DNA of 64,000 bases from Trichoplax sp. H2 (GCA_003344405.1 NOWV01000183.1:93757-157756), one strand, 5' to 3'; shown: positions 35,701-49,494, counted from the stretch's first letter. Program-made: numbers and translations. The notes: generated from the letters alone by a model not told the origin.

Positions 35701-37940
35701 TTGTCTTGACATGTTTATAAGATAGATAGTGCCCACGTCCATGGCAGGCTTTCAAGACTCAATCGACTGCATTATACAATGAAAGTAAAAACAAACCAGG
35801 CAACATACAGCTAAATAAATCGCTTAGAAAGCATTCAACTATTAATGTAGCAGATCTCTCAGAATGTGGAGAAGATGGAGGAAGCGAAGGATTTTAATAA
35901 TACTTTCCATCTCTATCTTGATCGTTCATGAAATTGTAATATAATGGAACTACTGGCAGTTTATCTATTACATTGTACAGTACTTCCATTGGACTTCAAT
36001 TGCGTTTAAGTTGTAGCATTAAGGTTCTATGCCAATACATACGGTAGATAGAACAAAGATTACAGATGGCGTAATAAAATAAAATCATCTATAGTCCGTT
36101 GAAGAATCAACATTAATAAGTATAGTACAGTAAGCGATCGAGAGCCATCTATCTTGAAGAAATCCATTACATACAGTCTATGTGTCAAAGAGGTAATATC
36201 AGTCCTATCTGCATCTCCCTTGTAGACCAACAAGGAAATGGAAGTGGCAACAACTACGATCGCTTTTAGACTAGTATCAATGAATACGTCTTCCATGTCA
36301 TTTTAAGTGTAGTTGAAGGTTTACATTGATATTAGAGATGTATTTTTAATTAGATTTGTTGTATTTCTATACGAGTATCTACATATTATTGATGCTGCTG
36401 TAATTTGAAAGCTTGTTTTGAATCAAGAATACTGTATAATAAACAATATTTATCGACACTTTCATGACTTTTTAATACACAGCCAGTTGGAAGAAAGTAA
36501 TCCATTAGAAAGTCAAAAATTGGCCATTTCGTTAAAATACTCTGCGCACAATTGAACAAAATCAAACACTTGGTCATTAGTAGGAATCCATACCGTGGCT
36601 TCGCGCTGGAATATGACCACGCGGCCACCTTTATCTCCGGTTGCTAATAATTCACCAGTTTGATTAAATTCCACCGTAGAAATAATATCGGCTATTGAAA
36701 AACAAGTTGATCATTAGTATTAGAAGCGAAAAATTGGATAATATAGAATTGGATTTAGGTAGACAAGTTCATCAACGACTTTGTCCAGTCTTGATGCAAT
36801 ATTTTAGCATTGATTTTGATACTGTAAGAAGCGTTGTGTCTAATGCGCTGGAGAAGAGGCAAGGTAGAGCTCCATTCTGCCGTCCGTATAGTATAGTAGA
36901 GTAGGGGAAGGGCATGATGTGGTCGGCTGTATACGAAGAGTACAGTAGCTACTGGTGTACAGTATGTTACGTGTACTGTATCGTATAGGAAGAGAGTTTA
37001 TACAGTAGAGGTGTAGTACAGTATGTCCAAGTTGACGAGGCAGCTTGGTCAAAGCGGCAATAAAAAAGAATGGAGGTCATCGACGATCGATTGATAAAAA
37101 TGGACGTGGAAAATATTCAACTGTCATCATTGAAGGACATATGTTGAAGATATTTTCTCTTTTCTGGATGGCAAAGTGAGTGACATTGTGACAAGACAAT
37201 AACAGACATACAGTCGACTTTGATCGATTTGAACAAAAACTTTCCTAACGCTGTCAATGACTGGAGATGGAGAAAAGACAAACTGCATTTCTCGATGGTC
37301 TGTGAACTATCTTAACAGCTCAAAGAGATAATAAAATTTGGAAAAAAGAATTTCCTGATATTGATAGTAATGCGATTAAAGTAGTTGAAGTCCCATGGTA
37401 GAATGCAAGGCAATTTTTAGGGCTGAAATTGGCTATCATTTGTGCATGGTATCAAGCTTTGCCAAACTTGTGCAAAATGGGCCCCTCACTCTGTCTCTCT
37501 TCTACTCAACTGTAATAGAGTGGTACTAGTCAAAGCTTGAGGCAGATTGGGTCGAAAAGTGGGTAGTGTAGAGTACTGTAAAAAATTGGAGACTGTCCAT
37601 TGTTGTGTGTTGTAGAAGAAAGTCAATCTAATCTGCTGTACACAAGAGAGAGAGAGAGAATACTATCTGTACACAAGCGCTAGCCATAACAGCCAGTTTT
37701 GCCTACTTGGTGTTGGCGCACCAATTACTGAAAGCAAAAAAACGCGACCCCTGTATTGCGATTAAATTGAGCAATTTACAGCATGGAGAGCACAACACCA
37801 TTTACCTTCGGTCACTTCATCGTCAATAGTGCCTTTAACTTGTGCAAATGACCACTGCATATCTCCGCTTTCTAATCCAATGAAAGAAGGACGATTAGGA
37901 AATGTTTGAATTATGACGGTGGAAAAAACTCACGGTACAT
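32715..37940 (-). CDS. PPP2R2: Protein phosphatase 2A regulatory subunit B55 (WD40)
   Basis: Exons: 37940-37934 (tentative, 7 nt), 37871-37806, 36691-36594, 35400-35238, 34050-33760, 33629-33465, 33372-33111, 32994-32715. All phases agree and the total is 443 residues, the size of known B55 proteins (about 443-447). Signature strings in order: [200 protein letters not shown]. It folds as a seven-bladed WD40 propeller that directs PP2A to substrates, including exit-from-mitosis targets. Loop sequences and the C-terminus (FQEKR) differ modestly from vertebrates. The three 5' introns are each 1.1-1.2 kb, and one carries a palindrome cluster. Only the initiator exon is in doubt. Confidence 0.95.
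36905..37035. repeat. Palindrome island H inside a B55 intron
   Basis: A run of tacagtag, tgtacagtatg, gtgtactgta and tacagtagagg words lies about 36940-37025, within the intron 36692-37805 of the B55 gene. It shows that the repeat tolerates transcribed DNA. Confidence 0.7.
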
Positions 37941-38084
37941 TATTTCAACTAAATTGACGTTAATGTGGAGAAAACTCGACGCACAGGCTTATAATCAGCT
38001 TACTTGGGTAAAGTGAAACACTGACACTAAATCCACTGTACTATGCATGCGATAATGCTTGTGCTTGCAGTCTAGCCTTGACTC

Positions 38085-39500
38085 ATACAGTACTCAACGT
38101 ACAGTACTACCACCGCGCTACAGTGTCAGGATACCCTGGACTGTACTGTACACTCTCTACTTTTCCCTTGCCCCGCTGATGCTGAATTACTGTGGATTGT
38201 ACTGTAGACACTACAGTACAATCCACTACTGTAGTCAACCGCTTTTTCTTTCTTTTGCTAATAAGGCAGACTGCGCACAGACAACTGAGACAAGCGCGTC
38301 AATACTGGAGAGAAAAAATGATTATTATTATTATTATTTATTATTATTATTAGTAGTAGTAGTAGTAGTAGTAGTCGTATTCCATTAGACATTATACTGC
38401 ATCGATATGAAGTTTTCTGTTGCCAATCCAAGGCGTCTTGATTTTTCGCCCTCCTGATTGACGGATTCATCATTCAGTTGGTTCTATGCCTAGATCATTC
38501 ATACTACTGTGTATATGTTATATACTGTACAGAGAGAGAAATAGAGACACTACAATCCAATACAACAGCAGTTAAGTCACGCACTCGTTGAAACCAAGTT
38601 AGTTGACCGTGGTTCAGTAGTGTACTGTAAGCTGCGTCATACTTGGAAATTACAGTACTGTACTGTACGTACAGTATCATGGCGCCGGAGCGGCAAGCTG
38701 CAGTATGGTTATAATTTCATGGAATTTGCTGTCAAAACAAAAATTGTTTCTTTTTTGGTGCCTATCTACAGTATAGTACAGTACACATGGTCAAAAGAAC
38801 CCATGTACTGTATAACCATGGCCGAACTACTGCAAGAAAAGCTTTTCTGTGAGTCTATGGCCAAACTCAGTACAAGACAGCCCAGAATGGAACTGGGTCT
38901 ACACTGTCACTGTAGAATGAGTCTATCGGTCCGTCCACTACTGTATGGATGCTTTCATCATAACACTCTTTTCTTCCTTTCTTTTTACTCAAGTCAACTG
39001 GACTGAATCAGTAGAGACCCTGTATGAATCGGCAGCTTCTAAAGAGACAATAAGCAAAAAGAGAATTTCCTTTTCTGACAAGTCCCTGACTGAATGGACT
39101 GAACAGTGTACAGTATACGGTATACAGTACTACACTACTCATCCAGTTTTCTTGATTGCTTGAACTCCACAGTCCCGTCGTATGACTGTAGTGAATACAG
39201 TGTACAGTGTATAGTACTGTACAGTACAGTATTATGCATGCTCGAGAATGAAGATAGAAAATTCTCTTGATTCCTAGTCCTAAACGAAAGACGGACACGG
39301 AAAGGGCTATGGTGGAAGAGAGTACACCTGATTAAAAGCGTATTTTAATTCGCTTTGACCAGCCTTTCAAGATAGGGGGAATAAAGCACAATTTGGATCT
39401 TGAACGCAATTGATCTAACTTGATTGTAACTTACTGACGGTAGTAGGATAGAGTAAGATATGGTCGACCTTCTTACTGTACTGTACTCTCTACATTGTAC
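38085..39500. repeat. Palindrome island I
   Basis: TACTG/CAGTA words cluster at 38085-38235, 38620-38675, 38765-38815, 39105-39135, 39200-39235 and 39475-39490. They lie upstream of the B55 gene in intergenic DNA that is less AT-rich than average. Frames such as 38620-39006 and 39008-39298 are repeat translations without protein features. Confidence 0.75.
38321..38375. repeat. (ATT)n-(AGT)n compound microsatellite
   Basis: An ATT trinucleotide tract changes directly into a TAG/AGT tract. It is simple-sequence DNA within island I. Confidence 0.95.
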
Positions 39501-41036
39501 AATGCACATTGGTATACTAAACTGTAACATCAATGCTAGATTCTTCAGCTTTAGCAAGCAAACAGTAAATTACCAAAAAGATGCACGTAGTCAAGCTATT
39601 CATCGACTTGAAGGTGTGGATATTCTGTGCAAACATGCATCGTATTCCAACTATTATTATAGCTAGGATTGCTACATGTAATTCATAATCATGACAGTAT
39701 CATTAAACTGAAATCACAACACTATGCCACTTGCTAGACCTTGCCAGTGTTCTGTATGGAAGAATACACTAACCTGTTGTACTGCACCTAATGGGTTAGC
39801 CTAAGATCAGGGTATAATATGTCATTACGGCTATACTATTTAAATGCAGTAAATCCTTAATAAAACAGACTTTCAGTAACCTTACTAGGAGGAGTGGATC
39901 AAAGTTCCTCCATTCAAAGTTACAGGTCCGACCAAGACAGAATCGTGACACAAATGCATAACAATAACAGTGACTTCTCCTTTTTTTATTTTTTTGTATT
40001 TTTGGACTACCCAATGGTAACAACAACATTATTCATCATTCTCTAAACGGCAGTAATTTATTGATGTTACTTGTTGGCAGCAAGTTGCCATTCTCAAGCA
40101 TTGACTTTTAAAGAATAAATAAAATAGGCAGCATCACAGATGAATTCCATTTTATTTATTTCGTTAATCCTGCAAGCTTCTTAAATTACGAGACGTGCGT
40201 ACATCGTGCTAAACTACTTTGACGTAAGATTGTTATAGCAAAATAGATATCCATCATCAAGTTACTAAATTGTCAACGGAGAATGCGATCTCGTTTACGT
40301 ATAAATAATGAAACTGTCAAAAAGATACATTATATTTATACACATCAATCATATTATGAACCAGCGATAGGAAGATATTGACTTTAGCAAAGAATACAGT
40401 TTGAATGAATCATCTTACTTTAGTATGAACATACAGTAGTTCTGATGAAGAGAAAGTACTGAAAATTAGGGTTGAATTTCATCTGTAATATACCATGTTT
40501 AGTTCGAGTCAAGTTGTAAGGAAATTGAGGCAGAAATTTGCATTTATACTGATTTAAAAATGTCAGTTAGGATAGGATATCAATTATACTCGAAATAAAA
40601 TTACTGTATGATAGATAGTCAATAACCATTAGCTAAGTTTATATTAAACATGTCTCAAAAATAATAATATTGACCTTGATTTACAGAGAATAGACGTCTG
40701 GACATTCAAGAAAATGAATCAATGGTTATTACAATAGGTGTTTCCATAAAATTCTGCTTGCTAAAATGGAAATAAAGGTCATGATAGCAATTCTAAATTA
40801 TCATATGCTCCTGTTTATAGCTTTTAAAAGTTATCGTAACAATACGCAATAACCAATAACTTTAAATCTAAACTTCTTGCATAGCCTCGGCAATGCAAAT
40901 TGCTAACTACACTATTTATTGTACGCTCACACCATAAAAAACTGGCTGAGATAATAATAAATAGTGTTCCAAGCTTAGATTGTTGTGATGACAGTACGTT
41001 GATGTATCTTCAGCATTTATAAACAGCTAGAAAGAG
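39501..41036. other. Intergenic DNA, no gene seen
   Basis: AT-rich region between island I and the 3' end of the disordered basic protein gene. Short frames at 39460-39666 (+) and 39796-40029 (-) lack splice and family support. Confidence 0.45.
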
Positions 41037-41042
41037 TTTATT
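41037..41042 (-). terminator. Possible poly(A) signal AATAAA
   Basis: tttatt on the plus strand reads AATAAA on the minus strand, only 17 nt after the TAG/TAA end of the 41059-42986 gene. A very short 3' UTR would follow. Another signal further downstream is possible. Confidence 0.4.
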
Positions 41043-41058
41043 GCATTGCCACTGCTCA

Positions 41059-42986
41059 CTATTTCCGATTCCCTTGCGATAGCTTCGTACTTCTAGCTTT
41101 CACAGATGTATTTGAAGTGATTCCTTGCTTTGTTGAAGTAACATTATTCATTACTACCTTACTGCTAGTATAAACACCTGGATCATTCGAAGTCTTGGTT
41201 GAAACAATTTTGCCATTTAATTTTACAGTCGTTGTAACACCTTTATTAGCTGTTGTATGCTCGCTGATAATCATCTGTGATGTAGTTGTTGTTTTTCGGC
41301 TAGTGGTAGTAGAACTGTCGACATTGACTGAAGTACTAGAAACAGTTGATTTATTATTTCGTGTTTTAATTCTGGGCTGACTCATATTCTCCGTCTTATT
41401 TTCAGCTCTAATAGTAGAAGATTCACTATAACTATTCTGATGATATGTAGTCTTCTTTTCTCTCTCTGTCTTACTAGCAATGCTAGTAGCTTGATTACTG
41501 GATGACGTTGTCGATTTCTTTCTGGGAGCTATCGTAATTGTCGTCGTTACATTATCATTATTTTTAAGTCCCTCACGAGCTACAATAAAAAGTAACAAGA
41601 ATATGCATGAAATTATTTAAATCAGCAAGGCTACAAAATCTGCGTTTAAAATACTAAAGCAAGAGAAGGTAGTAAACGCTTCATTAAAAGGATATTTCTG
41701 CCACCGCTTAATTAAATACTATATGTTAATAACAGATATTTATACCATTAATAAAAAGGATGTATGTAATCTAAATCTTAAGAAATATCGAACTATACAT
41801 AAATCGACTACATCAATTGAAAGTATAAATTAATCTTAAAGACATTTATCTTACCCTTTATACAGCATTACTATGATGAATGATATTAAAGTATGTACAT
41901 AAATACGAAAACAAAATTAGGAATGCCTTACGCTGCGAAACCGCCTTATCAACAAGTATTGTGTAATTAAATTAAAGTCTATATTTTATCTCGTCATTAA
42001 ATATTTCAGATTTTAAATTAGAAATATACGAATACACAGTATGATTAGAATGTTTCCTTAATAGAAAAGAGTGTAAACAATGCAAATTTGAGCTTACCTG
42101 AATTTTGAAGTGCTACTTGAATAGCACCTAGTGAATTAGAACGGTATAACCTTTGTTTTACAGGGGGTTTCTTATTTCCTTCTTTTTGCAAAGCCAACAT
42201 TTTTTGCCTTGAAACCTCAATACTCCCTAGTGAACGCTTCCTTTCCAAGACAACTGGACGACTGCGATGTTTAGCTATAGAACGATCATCAGTAGGCGAG
42301 GCATTCATTTTCGATGTCGTAGTCCACTGAGTTGTGGATTCTGTAACAATCTCACGTTTCAATTTGGTAGTAGTAACGCGTTGATGTTGACTTTGAGAAT
42401 TTGAGCTTCTCGTAATTAGTTTTGTATTTTGATACTGATCCTCTTTAACAGCCTGCTTTGCATTACTGTATTGATTAGAAGTATTGGAGTTACGTTTTTG
42501 CAAAACAATTTTCGTGGATTGATGTCTATCCACTTTCTCTGTAACTTGTTGAGCGCTGCCATATTTAGCAACAAATTTTCGCTCACGTTCAGCTACGGTA
42601 TCAGTGGATAATCCACTCCTTAAAACTTCAACGCTACCTATTGACAGCTTTCTAATACGAGTTAGATTCGAAGCTAAAGGATCAAAATCTCCCTTCGAGT
42701 ATAAATCGCTTAATGAGCTCGCTCGCACTAATTTCTTCTGCTTTATAGCCCTATTGGCCTCGGTATATTTATTAATTGTTGCATTCGTATTCACAGAGCC
42801 TACTATTTTGCGCTGCGATTCCGGTGAATTTGGTGCTGATCGAGATTCAAATCGAGATTTAGGGTTAGCCTCAACGAAAACAGCGCCATCTTCAAGCTCG
42901 TTCGGTGGAGAACTAGGAACTGATTGAGATCCTCTTCTAGAAGGTTGATCACCACCAGAGTGTGCTCGAAACTTTGGCTTTGCCAT
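41059..42986 (-). CDS. Disordered basic protein with repeated R-x-x-S-L-G motif
   Basis: Two exons, 42986-42098 and 41579-41059, are joined in phase 1 (TCAG|GTAAGC to TTGTAG|CTCGTG), giving 469 residues. The ATG at 42986 has G at -3 and opens MAKPKFRAHSGGDQPSRRGS. The protein is rich in S, T, R, K, N and Q, with no hydrophobic domain, coiled coil or recognised fold. A short motif recurs four times in exon 1: LVRASSLSDLYSK, IRKLSIGSVEVLR, RKRSLGSIEVSRQ and YRSNSLGAIQVAL. Each places R two residues before the S, the pattern favoured by basophilic kinases and often by 14-3-3. A second repeated pair is HQSTKIVLQK and YQNTKLITR. Exon 2 is Thr/Ser-rich with TTTVKLNGKIVSTKT. I do not know this family. 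Further 5' exons cannot be excluded. Confidence 0.75.
41580..42097 (-). other. Intron of the R-x-x-S-L-G motif gene
   Basis: This is a 518-bp AT-rich intron with a consensus donor (GTAAGC) and acceptor (TTGTAG). Nothing else was noted. Confidence 0.7.
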
Positions 42987-45900
42987 TCTGCTTTTAGCTT
43001 TGAAGGAACTAAACTTAGAGACGGCTAATAAGATAGAAGATACAACGCAATCGATGTTATTAAGAAGCTGGACAACATTACTACAACTACAGAATGATTA
43101 TTTTATTGCTAATTACTATCTTTCTTAGTTGCCATCATAATTAAACTACTGCAAATAGTTAGCTATACGGTCAATTACATTTCGGATTGCTTGAAAGATT
43201 TATCTAGTTGTATACTAGATAGACGATACAATATCATTTTCTACGATCAGTATTACAGCACATTTTAATTTGAGCTAATGAAAAGAATTTTGATAGCTTC
43301 TTCAATCTATTGTCGGTTCGACCAATCTACGATATTAGGATTTTTATTAAGACATGCACCGTACCGCGGCTAAACTTTGAAAATCATATATTTCCCCAAT
43401 TTACTGTATCTTCCAAAGATTCCTAATGTTTCTCAGCCATTAATGGTTTATAAATTGCAATTACTAGATAAACTATTATCGCTATCTAGGTATAGCACTG
43501 TGCTTAACAATAAAGATCCATATTGTCGGAATTATAATATTACAATGATTCCATTCTCGATACAGTTATACAGTATCGTAAAACCAAAGTGCAAAACTTA
43601 TATATCAATTATTTATAACTATTAAATTAGCTCAACCTTCTCCAATACAGTCAGTAATTAAAGCTGTTTTATTCAGCATCTATAATTGATATTATCAGTA
43701 TAATATTTCAGTAAAATTTGTTGATTATAGATAACCATGATTACTGTCATGATAGCAATAAAGCTTATATCGGTCAAATTGATTAAATGAAGGTAGATGT
43801 GGAACCTACGTATCTTGTTATTAATTTTATGATGGTAGTCTACAAGTACTTTGAAATTTCGGATAATATTCATAACGGTAGTATAAGTAAATAACGCCCG
43901 GCATTATGTTTAAACGGTAATGGTCGAAATTAGACTTAGGCTTATTTTCTGTAATCAAAGTACACTCATGCTTATAAAAAGCATTTAAACATTATATCTT
44001 AAAAACATCCGATCAGATTTTAGGCATTGTACGTAAACAAAGGATAAACAATCTGTCATACTGATCTTTCGGTATAAAAGTAATATAAAATATGTTCTGT
44101 GTTTTCAACTATAAAATCATAATAATAAATCTTGAATTAACATAGATAGTAGAGTATGGCTTTCTTTGTCCATCAAAGTCTAAACCTATTAAACTACGAT
44201 TATTAGCTAAAAGTGTTACCAAGTAAATCTAATGCCTTGATAAATTAGAGCATTGTTAATGTAAGGTGTAAAGGTAAATGACATTATAGACTTTCAAAAT
44301 TTTTGGACAGTTTTGATAATAGTAAACTCGATATTTTTCCTACAAATCCTGTTACGATACTTGTAATAACATAGTGTGTGTAGAACGCGATCTTTCATTA
44401 TATTCCGTCAATATTGACGATCTTATTCTAGTCAGCAGCTAGCTATATTACAAATATACAGAGAGAAAGCAACTCATGTATCGACCATCTAGTTCTAATT
44501 ATCATGATACAGATGATGTTACAAGATTTAAAGTCATGCGTTATTCATGCATGATTAGGTTTGTATTATTGAATTCAATTTCTTATAAATAACAAGCCAG
44601 ATGTTTCTTTACTGGCATTGTTACAAAAAGAATGATAACAAGAAAATATGTCAATGTCAGTTACGATCAATTGATTATTTCATTCCCAATATAACTATAA
44701 ATCGTTACAGTACCTACTATTACGACCTAGATGAAGTATGTAAATAATAGAAAAAAATAGCTAGAATAGTATTCCTTATAATAATGCAAGAACTATTGGA
44801 TGTTAAAAGAAATTATTAGGTATACGCGTATAACGACTAATGACGGAACTTACACTTCCTGCTATTTTCATGGCTGTTCTCATCCTATAATTTGTGATAA
44901 AGCATATTAGGTCAGCTTATCTAATAGTAAAATAATTCAACCAAATTCTGTATTAGTATTAGCATACTATTGACAAGAGATTATAATTAGTTAAGCACAT
45001 AAGTTGAGAGTAATTAAGATGGATGCAATATAATAGTTAAACATCTGCTAGACACGTTTAGATCGTAAGGGGGCCATCGTAAGCTACCTTCTAGAATCAG
45101 CTAAAAATAAAGGCTGGAGGGATCAAATCTATATTTAGCGAAACTATTGTATCTGTGGCGTACATAATATTGGTCAAGTTTATTTTTAATTTAACCGAAA
45201 TGGAAGAGTTGCATTGCAGTATTATGATGATTTAATTGGTAAATTTATGGTAAATATTTAAATCAACTCGTTAAGTATAAAGACTGATTTTCTACTTAGA
45301 CATCATCCATTCAAGTCGTGGAAATTTCAGATAATGTCACTACTTTAAGTATAACTTATTTCAGCTTTAATGATACCACAAAAAGTGTTATTTCTAATAA
45401 GTATGCTATGATCGACAGGAGAGTAAAGACTTGGACCGAGCCAAAATGCAATTTTAAAGTATGAAAAAATATTCATGTATTAACTCTTTAATGAATTCTT
45501 TCTATTATCAGAGTTGAGATCTTTTAATTTTTTCAGCATCGGCTATCGAATTGATTGCATGAAATTAATCATTCTATATTGGTGTTTAAACACTATTGAA
45601 AAGGCTTAATAATTAGAAGCGAATTATGAAAAGCTTTCTCAATAATTATTTCAAGTAACATAGATCAATAACATCAACAGTAATAGTAATACGAAGAGTT
45701 TTGTTCTTTTGCTAAATTCTTACGGTATTAGTATAATCATTATCTTCTCCATAACTGTGATGTCTGTGTACGTAAGTTGCCATTTTGATTCGTCTTCGAC
45801 CCAGTATTGAAATAATAAAACTTCTCGTTTCTATGCTCTTCGTAACCTCGAAGACTGTGATTGTAAGATAATTATGATGATATGGCTATCGTATTTCTTC

Positions 45901-48900
45901 GACCTAGTTAATGTCTATAACGAAATAAAACGACGATGATTTAACCGATTTAACTTCAGAAAAGAAAAACTTTTGAGCGACATTTTAATCGATCTTCTAT
46001 ATTGTGTTGTTATAAATCTCAATAATGTAATAAAATTAGTTAACCTAGGAAATTTGATCATGGAAAGTTAATTTAATTGGATTTATTACCTGAGGATTAG
46101 GATTAATAACCAAATCATTAAATGTTTCGATCACTCTATTCAAGATAGTCGATGTTGCTTAACCAACAAAATGAAGGCAACACCACAAGGATTATCGTCT
46201 AGCCACTACGCTAATGATCGCAACCAATGTCGACGAAATGAAACGATAATAGTAATCTTGATAGATACTTGAATCATTTGCTTAGTTATCTTAATTATAA
46301 TTTGAATTAAAACTGAAACAATAGGAAATAATTATATTGTCCTCCCACAAGCACCATTCTCATCTATTCAATCCTGATTCATTTATCATAAAGCTATGAC
46401 AAAAGCAAATATTAATTTATTACTTCCTAGCCGTCGAAGGTTAAGGCTGATTTCTTTTCAAAATGCATCGTGTTCAATTCAGTTTCAATGATACACTCTT
46501 AAAATTTAGCCTCAAATTTAAGATTCGCCATAAATAGGAAAAAATAAATGTTATAATCCATAATTCTATTTGCTAAATAAGTAAAATATCTATAATCTGT
46601 TAGAAATAAGAATGTAGGCGTTAAATTCTGCTTAGTAGTTGCTATACTGACGTTTAACGATCATACTTAGCAGCGAACGAATTAACTACGAATTTGATAC
46701 CAGGGTAGGGGGTGATAGTGGGTGGAGAGAAGAATCATTGTTCTATAAATCATTGTTCCATGTCTAAAAGCATAGCCATGGACATGATTCCCTTTAATGT
46801 CAAATAAGCTATTAGAATTATTGAAATGAAGTTTTAAAGGCAATGATCATAGACATTATAGTAAATCAATGTTGAAAAGAAGACCCTGAGGAAACAAACG
46901 ATCTACGAGTATGTGCATCATGTATATGCCACCGTTTGCATCTGATAAAGTAAAGTTGATATTCAGATCAATAATTATCACTGTTTTTTAATTAATTAAT
47001 TATGATTATTAAATGCTACTTCAGTTAAAAGTATCTTAGCTATAATTAAATCTGTCAAGAAGCTTTCTTTCTAGCAGAAATTACAGATTGGGAAGGCATG
47101 AATTGCAATATTAAAAGTAGGGCTGTATCTAGATATAAAACTCAACATTCATTGTGGTTTGCCGGATCAGACGGGCATGAAAGACAGATCTTGTAGAGTA
47201 AAGCTTTTGTAATCTATATCAAATTTAGTTAGAAGATCTATAATGGGCATATCTTTTCTTATTTGTAAAATACTGTATATCAGATACAATTGTTTGGCTT
47301 TATAAATATTTTGGCACGGGTTATCTATCATTATTGATGGCTTTTTTTGAAAGGCCAATGGTCTTTCTTGTTTTTAATAAATAATTGCAATCCTCATGGT
47401 AATACACTGTTCATCATGGCAACGAAATAACATTGACATGGAAAACGGATTATTTCAAAAAAGAGATATCAATTCCTTTGATGACGATAATTAAAAGGTG
47501 TCTTAATTATCTTGCTTTTAGACTATGGCTGGATTTAAATAATAAATTGATTATAAACTATAGAACGTCCGTCATGTATGCATAAGCCAGGAAATAGAGC
47601 TAATTATCACAACTTCCACAAATGAGTCATTTTATTACTTCCTAACTAGTTTTAAGGTGGAGCTACAACTGTACTACGGTCATTTTTTGTAATTGAAACA
47701 ATATAATCTGTAAAAAACCCTACAATATGATACAGTTTATGTTTACCTAGCTAATTTCAAGACATTGAAGCGATGGTGCTAGATACTGCATTAGTTTTAA
47801 AACTGTTTTGTATAAACTAATTCAAATAGACCTAAAGAAAGATTTAAATTGATGAAATTTGATCCACTTTGATAGCATTGGTAGTAATTGTAGCATGCTA
47901 TGCGACCGTGTTGCTTCTAATTATGCCCTAAATTCCTTAATTATATAAATGTACTTGTTCATTAGCAATATTATTCTGCAGGGCATTTACATCAGCGATA
48001 AGCCGTTATCTTCTAGAAATATTGAACAAAAAAGAGATCTGTGAATGTATTTAAGTTTCTCACTTTAACATCGGCTCAATTGATTAATTTAACGCAATTG
48101 GTGCTAAAATTTAATATTAAAATAATTATTTATCTTCCTATATACTTACTGAGAGCAAATACTGATGGAAATAAATATTAATTTTAAATTTTGTGACATG
48201 GTGGGCTTTCATCTCTAAATTAATCAAAATTAATGATTTCTAGATCAAGCGTAAAATAGTCAAGGGGTAAAATGAAGGAAATGATAGAAGAAAATCGCTC
48301 TCCATCATAATCTTATTTGTTTAAAATCTAAATTCAAACATGTTTGTCCTATTTCTGAATAATTGTTAATTTCCTTATAAAATTAAGCAATTATAACGCT
48401 AAAATTAAGTAATAGCAGGCGATTCTGTTATTGCCGTTTAATCTTATGTTTACGCATATAATGATTTTCTTTTATCTTTTAGTCAAGTGATGTAAGAGAC
48501 ATGTCAAAGAGTCAACGATTTGATTAATCTAGTACATTCTTCTTTTGAAACTATTTAAATAAACTTAAATTCTATTAATTTGATAAAATACTATCGATGA
48601 TCATCTCAGATATAGAAACAAAGCGGTTTAATCTATACAACAGTACTAGAATTTCTCCTTACACGGGTATGCAGCTTATTAATGTTATTGAGGCTATTTG
48701 ATGCAGCACCGAATATCACTTGTGTGGAAATTAAATTTTAGTTTCTAAGGCTTCGCTTAGAGTCAATTATTCGAGTATATGCTCATACTACATAGAATTA
48801 TGGTATATCAGCCAGACTTGAAATATCGGATATGCTAGAATTGATCATGCAGTAGGCTATCGAACCTATAATTTAGCAGAGTAGAATTTGGGTATATCAT

Positions 48901-49126
48901 GCCAATGATAGCTAATAATTATATAATACTTAACGTAAACATTTTATAACAATAATTTGACAGAATCTTTAAGTTAGATAACAAGATGATTTACACAATT
49001 CAAATTCAGTTATCAAAAAACTTTCAAGAAGTATTTAAACGAGATATTGGATAGTTGACTTATTCAAGACCTATTTGTTTTCCTGTGTGTTCTCAATGCC
49101 AAGTTCAAAACTAATCCAGAGCAAAG

Positions 49127-49251
49127 AATTTATAAGTTATGATGAAGCATTATCGATTAGGGCCGATATTTGAACTAATGTAAAGAAATTTATAAGTTAT
49201 GATGAAGCATTATCGATTAGGGCCGATATTTGAACTAATGTAAAGAAATTT
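49127..49251. repeat. Exact tandem duplication, 60-bp unit
   Basis: The unit aatttataagttatgatgaa through ggccgatatttgaactaatg and taaag is repeated head to tail without a mismatch over about 125 bp (two full copies). The identity points to a recent event, a polymorphism or an assembly stutter. Confidence 0.95.
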
Positions 49252-49494
49252 TCAAGTAATGCTAAATCGACACTCAACCAACATTTGTAACTAAAACATA
49301 GCGCTCAAGCTGTCTGAGAAACTATAATAGAGCGAATTTACAGCTATGAAATGATTGAAATATTTGTATATAATCCTTTCCTTCGAGTAACAAATTAATA
49401 TTACGATGATTTCGGTAGCCAATCATTGCATTCATCGATAATTGTTATCACGCATTAAATATTTGATCACCAACTTAATAAGCCTTCGATAATA

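Noticed and set aside
47167-47358. 63-codon minus-strand frame in the gene-poor region
   Set aside because: It has no ATG (would need TTG), no splice support and no recognisable motif.
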